Origin: Myxococcales bacterium
GTDB lineage: Bacteria; Myxococcota_A; Polyangia; Polyangiales; JAFGIB01
DNA: 64,000 nt
Direction of reading: 5' to 3'
NCBI GenBank assembly: GCA_029880325.1
Contig: JAOUOP010000020.1
Coordinates: 58,551-122,550, forward strand
A program made the position numbers and the translations under genes. Shown here piece after piece: positions 59,865 to 64,000 of the stretch (position 1 is the stretch's first letter; every line of letters starts with the position of its first letter). Under the pieces are notes generated by a model. It did not search any database. It was not told the origin of the DNA and was given only the letters and a program-made list of their open reading frames with translations.

Positions 59865-61556
59865 ATGCACGACGACGCCTCTGGAGTGGAAGCCGGGGAT
59901 CTGGAGCTTGCGCGCGCGGTGACCCCGCGGCCCATCGAAGCCATCGCCGAGCAGCTGGGCCTGGGCCCCGAGATGCTCGAGTGCTACGGCCGCGACAAGG
60001 CCAAGCTGCGTCTGGGCGCGCTGCCGCCCGCCGAGCGACGGGGCAAACTGATCTTGGTCACCTCGACCACGCCGACCCGGGCTGGCACCGGCAAGACCGT
60101 CACCGCCATCGGTCTGGGGCAGGGCCTGGGCAAGGTCGGGGTCAGCCACGCCGTCTGCCTGCGCGAACCGTCGCTGGGACCGGTCTTCGGGCTCAAGGGC
60201 GGCGCCACCGGTGGCGGTCGCGCCCAGCTCTTGCCCATGGAGGAGATCAACCTGCACTTCACCGGCGACCTCCACGCCGTCACCAGTGCCCATAACCTGC
60301 TGTCGGCGTTGATCGACAACCGCCTGCACTTCGAGCACCGCGGTACCGATCGCATGCCCGAAATTCACTGGCCACGCGCCCTCGATGTCTGCGATCGCCA
60401 GCTGCGCAACTGTGAGATAGGACTGGGCGCACCCGCCGACGGCTTCGCGCACCGCGCCGAGTTCCTGATCACGGCCGCCAGTGAAGTGATGGCGGTGCTG
60501 GCGCTGGCGCGGAACTTGCCAGACCTGAAGCGGCGGCTCGCGGCCATGGTGGTGGGCTACGATCACGAGGGGCGGGTGCTGCGCAGCGTCGACTTCGAGG
60601 CCGATGGCGCCATGGCCGTGCTGCTCGAGCGGGCGCTGTGGCCCAACCTGGTACAGACCCTGGAGCACACCCCGGCCCTGGTGCACGCCGGGCCCTTCGC
60701 CAACATCGCCCACGGTTGTAGCTCAGTCGTCGCCACACGCCTGGCGTTGGGGCGCGCGGACTACGTGGTCTCCGAGGCTGGCTTCGGTGCTGACCTGGGC
60801 GCCGAAAAGTTCATGCACATCAAGTGCCGCCAGGCCGGCCTGTGGCCCTCGGCGGCGGTGGTGGTGGCCAGCTGTCCGAGCCTGCGGCGTCACGGTGACG
60901 CCGACCTCAGGCGCCTGTCCGAGCCCGACCTGCCGGCCCTGCGCCGTGGCCTCGACAACCTGCGCGCCCACCTCGACATCGTCGCCCGCTTCGGTGTGCC
61001 GGCGGTGGTCGCCATCAACGAGCGGGCCGGCGACTCGGCGGCCGAGCATGACGCCATTGCCGCCGCCTGTGCCGAGCGCGGTGTGACTGCGGTGCTGTGC
61101 CAGGCCCACGGGCGCGGCGGCGAGGGCGGGGTGGCGTTGGCGCAGGCGGTGATCGGGGTATGCGAAGGGCATCGAGAAAGCGAGCCGCGTTACCTTTACG
61201 GGCTTGGCGATTGCTTGCGCACGAAAATCGAACGGGTGGCGAGTGAGGTCTACGGCGCCGACGGCGTCGACTACGCCCCCGGGGCCGAGCGCGCCCTCGA
61301 GCGCATCGAGCGCCTGGGCTTCGGCGAGCTGCCGATCTGCGTGGCCAAGACCCAGCTTTCAATCAGCGACGATCCGCGCCTGCGCGGCGTGCCGCGCGGA
61401 TTTCGACTGCAGGTTGGCGACGCCCAAGTGAGCGCCGGGGCGGGCTTTGTGGTGGTCTTCACCGGCAACACCGTGCGCATGCCCGGCTTGCCGCGCCATC
61501 CGGCGGCCCACGGCATTGGCTTCGACACCGAGGGTAGGATCCGCGGCCTGCGCTGA
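59865..61556 (+). CDS. fhs: Formate-tetrahydrofolate ligase
   Basis: The 563-residue ligase has the ATP loop TPTRAGTGKT (69-78; the more usual family loop is TPAGEGKT), LREPSLGPVFGLKGGATGGG, QLLPMEEINLHFTGDLHAVT and the later FANIAHGCSSVVATRLAL and EAGFGADLGAEKF. All major blocks are present. It makes 10-formyl-THF from formate, ATP and THF in one-carbon metabolism. The P-loop variation is worth noting but the lysine is kept. It is about the usual length (~555). Confidence 0.95.
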   Translation: MHDDASGVEAGDLELARAVTPRPIEAIAEQLGLGPEMLECYGRDKAKLRLGALPPAERRGKLILVTSTTPTRAGTGKTVTAIGLGQGLGKVGVSHAVCLREPSLGPVFGLKGGATGGGRAQLLPMEEINLHFTGDLHAVTSAHNLLSALIDNRLHFEHRGTDRMPEIHWPRALDVCDRQLRNCEIGLGAPADGFAHRAEFLITAASEVMAVLALARNLPDLKRRLAAMVVGYDHEGRVLRSVDFEADGAMAVLLERALWPNLVQTLEHTPALVHAGPFANIAHGCSSVVATRLALGRADYVVSEAGFGADLGAEKFMHIKCRQAGLWPSAAVVVASCPSLRRHGDADLRRLSEPDLPALRRGLDNLRAHLDIVARFGVPAVVAINERAGDSAAEHDAIAAACAERGVTAVLCQAHGRGGEGGVALAQAVIGVCEGHRESEPRYLYGLGDCLRTKIERVASEVYGADGVDYAPGAERALERIERLGFGELPICVAKTQLSISDDPRLRGVPRGFRLQVGDAQVSAGAGFVVVFTGNTVRMPGLPRHPAAHGIGFDTEGRIRGLR

Positions 61557-61591
61557 GCGTCGCCCGGTCCGCGGCTGACGCTCCACGCAGC

Positions 61592-62310
61592 TTGGGCTAC
61601 GCAGGGGACCTGGCCGAGCCGGCGGTCATCCTCGAGTCAGCGCCGGGGCCGCCCGATCGCGCGAGCCACGACCATATCGTGGTGCTGCATGGGCTCAGCT
61701 GAGCCGACTTCCTGAGGCTGCTGGTGAGTCGCGGCGAGCGACCGGTGCAGCGCATGACCTACCTGGAGGGAGTCTCGAGCTGATCAGCCCATCGAGGCGT
61801 CACGAGTCGATCAAGAGCATGCTCGGCCGTTTACTCGAGGCCTATTGCGTGCATCGGGGGATCGATATCTCCCCTGTCGGTTCCTGGTTGCTCCAGGATC
61901 CGGCGGTCGAGCGCGGCGTCGAACCCGATGAGTGGTACGTGCTCGGGGATGCGCCCGACGCCGAGCGCCCGGATCTGGCCATCGAGGCGATCTGGACCTC
62001 GGGTGGAATCGATAGGCTCGAGGTCCATCGCAAGCTCGCAGTGCGCGAACTGTGGGTGTGGAAGGCGGGTGTGATCGCGGTTTTCGTGCTGCGCGGCGAG
62101 CGCTACGTGGAGGTGCAAGCGAGCGAGCTATTGCCGGCCCTGGACCTGGTGCAGCTGGCGTCCTTCGTCGACGTCCATCCGATGACCCGCGCCGTGCGCG
62201 AGTACCGGGCGATGACCCGCGCCGTGCGCGAGTACCGGGCGGCGTTGTCCGAGCGAGTGCGAGCCGATCGTCGCTGGGGCCGCTTGCCCGGTGAGCCCGG
62301 GGCGGCGTAA
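61592..62310 (+). pseudogene. Uma2-family gene, broken by a stop and a frameshift
   Basis: The intact downstream part (61819-62310) has Uma2 features such as VGSWLLQDPAVERGVEPDEW then LEVHRKLAVRELWVWK. Upstream, the same protein continues in pieces: frame 2 encodes SHDHIVVLHGLS, a TGA at 61700-61702 where a Trp codon is expected, then ADFLRLLVSRGERPVQRMTY and LEGV. At about 61772-61774 a base is missing, moving the reading to frame 1 (LELISPSRRHESIKSM). The start is uncertain (TTG 61592 assumed). A perfect 30-bp tandem duplication lies in the 3' part. Uma2 proteins are PD-(D/E)xK nuclease-like, often in mobile DNA. Confidence 0.75.
62181..62240 (+). repeat. Perfect 30-bp tandem duplication
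   Basis: 62181-62210 and 62211-62240 are identical and encode the ten-residue unit MTRAVREYRA twice near the end of the decayed Uma2 gene. The exactness suggests a recent event. Confidence 0.95.
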
Positions 62311-62319
62311 AACGGGGTC

Positions 62320-63429
62320 ATGCCAGGGGACTTTCCGAAGACGATCGATGCCATCGGCGTTGAATGGTTGACCGAGGCGTTGCACGCCGCCGGGGCCTTG
62401 CCCGAACACGGCGCCGTGGTGGAGCTTTCCTCCGAGCCGGTGGGAGAGCAGGGGCAGACCGGCGAGGTGGCCAAGTTGACTCTGCGCTACGAAGGCGAGC
62501 GGGGTCAGGCGCCGCTGTCCCTGGTGGCCAAAGTGCCGCCACCCTTCGAGCAGATCCGCCAGCAGATGCATGCCATGGGGCTCTACCAGCGGGAGGTCCG
62601 CTTCTATCAGGACATCGGCGACGAGGCGGGCATTTCGGTTCCCCATTGCTATTTTGCCGGCATTGACGACGACAGTGGTGACTTCCTGCTGTTGCTCGAG
62701 GACATGAGTGCCTGCCGCGAGGGGGACTTCTGGCTCGGCAGTCTGGAGGATACGCGGACAGCGGTGGACGCCCTGGCCGGCATGCATGCCCGCTGGTGGA
62801 ATAGCCCCAAGTTAGTCGAGTTTCCGTGGCTCGTGCAGCACGACGATGCCGACTACAACGTCACCATGCTCGGCGCGGTGATCAAAGGGACCTTGCCGGT
62901 GGTCGAGCAACGCTTTGCCGAGCACTTCACGGGCTACATTCGCGACGCCGCGCGCAAGCTGGAAGAAAACTGGGCGTCTCTCACCACCTGGCAGCCAGAG
63001 TGGCCCTTCACGCTGACGCACAACGACTACCACCCCAAGCAGTTCTTCTTCCCCACCGAAGCCGGCGGTCGCTTCGCTGTCTTCGATTGGCAGAGCGTGG
63101 CTTCCAGCGCGCCCACCAATGACCTCGCGCGCATCCTGATCTACGGACTGCGACCGGACGCGCTGCGCGAGCACCGCGCGGAGCTGCTCGCGCGCTACCG
63201 TCGGGGGCTTTCCGAGCGCGGTGTGAACTACGACGCCAAACAGCTCGAATACGACTGTCGCAAGAGCATGTTGTTCTCGCTCTTCATCATGATCTTCGCG
63301 TGTGCCACCAGCGATGTGAGCATCCTCGAGGAGGCGGCCCGCAAGCGTGGCATGAACTACCTCGATCGCGTGTTCACCGATCTCGGACAAAACCTCGAAG
63401 ACAACCGGGTGTTGGAAGTGCTGGCGTAG
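62320..63429 (+). CDS. Phosphotransferase, CHK/ecdysteroid-kinase-like
   Basis: The 369-residue protein has a kinase-like fold: LSLVAKVPPPFEQIRQQM with ATP-site Lys, REVRFYQDIGDEAGISVPHC, FLLLLEDMSA hinge, catalytic LTHNDYHPKQFFF (family HxDxxxxN, with Gln for Asn) and metal-binding VFDWQSVASSAPTNDLARIL. It resembles CHK/ecdysteroid-kinase-like or aminoglycoside-phosphotransferase-fold enzymes. Substrate unknown; small metabolites are usual. It starts nine bases after the Uma2 remnant. Confidence 0.85.
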   Translation: MPGDFPKTIDAIGVEWLTEALHAAGALPEHGAVVELSSEPVGEQGQTGEVAKLTLRYEGERGQAPLSLVAKVPPPFEQIRQQMHAMGLYQREVRFYQDIGDEAGISVPHCYFAGIDDDSGDFLLLLEDMSACREGDFWLGSLEDTRTAVDALAGMHARWWNSPKLVEFPWLVQHDDADYNVTMLGAVIKGTLPVVEQRFAEHFTGYIRDAARKLEENWASLTTWQPEWPFTLTHNDYHPKQFFFPTEAGGRFAVFDWQSVASSAPTNDLARILIYGLRPDALREHRAELLARYRRGLSERGVNYDAKQLEYDCRKSMLFSLFIMIFACATSDVSILEEAARKRGMNYLDRVFTDLGQNLEDNRVLEVLA

Positions 63430-63649
63430 AGCGGCGACCGGGTCCAGGGTGCTGCTGCGGTGCCGATCCGCTCGGCGCTCCAGGGGCGGCATTTTTGTCG
63501 CTCCCCAGCCCTTTGCAGCTGGGCTAGCGTTTCGGGGTGCCGCCGACAAAGCTGCCAGGACGTTTTCGGGGCTGCCATTCCATCGCCGGGCTGGGTGCCA
63601 CTCGCAGGCGAGAGCATCGCCTTTCGACAGAGGGCAATCACCACTGACC

Positions 63650-63670
63650 AACTCGATGCGGCATCGAGTT
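63650..63670. promoter_or_regulatory. 21-bp dyad upstream of VapB-like gene
   Basis: AACTCGATGC-G-GCATCGAGTT is a perfect 10+1+10 dyad ending 18 bases before GTG 63689. Antitoxins of this type usually repress their own operon through such dyads. Its position favours a start downstream of it. Confidence 0.55.
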
Positions 63671-63688
63671 CCTACGATCTTCCTACCG

Positions 63689-63961
63689 GTGTCGGTCTCA
63701 GTTGAGAAGGTGAGCGTGGCCATCGGGCGCGACGTCCTGGAGTGGGCCCGGGAGCGCGCTGAGCGCGAGGGCCTCAGCCTTTCGGCCATTCTCACGGAGG
63801 CGGCCCGTCTGGGGCGGGAAACGGCAGAGCGTAGAATTCGACAAGATGCGGCTTGGAGCGAGATCGTGAAGTCGGCAACAGAAGGGGAGGGCCTGCCGGA
63901 CTCTGCCCTGGAGGCGGCTGAGCGCGCGCTTGATGCCGGGCCGGATTCCGGCGGCTTGTGA
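63689..63961 (+). CDS. Ribbon-helix-helix antitoxin-like protein (VapB type)
   Basis: GTG 63689 gives ~90 residues beginning MSVSVEKVSVAIGRDVLEWA. The strand-helix-helix pattern EKVSVAIGRDVLEWARERAE then REGLSLSAILTEAARLGRET is that of ribbon-helix-helix antitoxins; the tail (LPDSALEAAERALDAGPD) would wrap the toxin. ATG 63656 and GTG 63710/63716 are alternative starts; the last is preceded by GAAGG. The stop overlaps a GTG opening a PIN-type frame (GTGA). Confidence 0.7.
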   Translation: MSVSVEKVSVAIGRDVLEWARERAEREGLSLSAILTEAARLGRETAERRIRQDAAWSEIVKSATEGEGLPDSALEAAERALDAGPDSGGL

Positions 63962-64000
63962 GTGGACTGACCCTCGAGACCGGCGCACTGATCGCCCTGG
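63958..64000 (+). CDS. PIN-domain toxin, VapC type (truncated by window end)
   Basis: From GTG 63958 the visible residues read SGLTLETGALIAL, matching the start of PIN-domain toxins (usually LDTGALIAL; here Glu replaces the first Asp). The GTGA overlap with the antitoxin is typical of vapBC operons. Only 14 codons are visible, so activity cannot be judged. Confidence 0.6.
   Translation, partial: MSGLTLETGALIAL

Overview
High-GC bacterial chromosome fragment with about 55 densely packed protein genes, strongly GC-ending codons, many start/stop-overlapping (ATGA, GTGA, TAATG) gene pairs and no rRNA, tRNA, phage or CRISPR that I can see. The gene mix points to the Myxococcota, most like the Polyangia/Nannocystis side. 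It includes numerous lipoproteins with Gly/Ser/Asp/Ala spacers and Cys-rich modules, a Ser/Thr kinase with a C-terminal TPR-like region, an AgmX/PglI-type C-terminal domain, a peptidylglycine-monooxygenase-like lipoprotein and a bacterial alpha-2-macroglobulin with pbpC. The phylum is an inference from content, not from a marker gene.

Layout. 1-4.2 kb: end of a DUF2271-DUF3570-barrel-cytochrome-like lipoprotein-DUF4266 envelope redox-type operon. 4.2-12.1 kb (minus): small ORF, pbpC and a giant alpha-2-macroglobulin. 12.2-13.7 kb: a protein with a Gly/Ser/Cys tail and a lipoprotein. 13.8-24.1 kb: single genes (MFS transporter, ChaC-like, AraC regulator, Cys-repeat lipoprotein, GST, YebC, copper monooxygenase-like lipoprotein, two related barrel proteins, wHTH protein). 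24.1-33.7 kb: GT39 glycosyltransferase, the (p)ppGpp enzyme Rel, GDPD, MBL hydrolase, and a LysR regulator divergent from a cupin. 33.7-36.3 kb: one reading frame joining a complete UbiB/ABC1 kinase-like domain to a complete cytochrome P450. 36.4-41.7 kb: a zinc-peptidase lipoprotein divergent from a five-gene, translationally coupled cassette (nucleotidyltransferase, Tat-type Cys-Gly-Pro peptide, radical SAM/SPASM enzyme, PqqD, HPr-kinase-like protein). This looks like an unusual peptide-modification system.

41.7-50.1 kb: YchJ, AgmX-like protein, patatin-like protein with an altered nucleophile elbow, TPR lipoprotein, Ser/Thr kinase, DUF3332 and a barrel protein. 50.2-53.6 kb: complete dTDP-L-rhamnose operon (rfbB-A-C-D). 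53.6-55.2 kb: two coupled Cys-rich lipoprotein genes, one built of repeated C-x6-C pairs. 55.4-61.6 kb: cyclic-nucleotide-binding protein, trxB, LuxR-type regulator, PAP2 phosphatase, pdxH, fhs. 61.6-64 kb: decayed Uma2 gene, phosphotransferase, and a VapB/VapC-type pair cut by the window end.

The observations most worth following are the radical SAM/Tat-peptide cassette, the UbiB-P450 fusion and the C-x6-C repeat lipoprotein.
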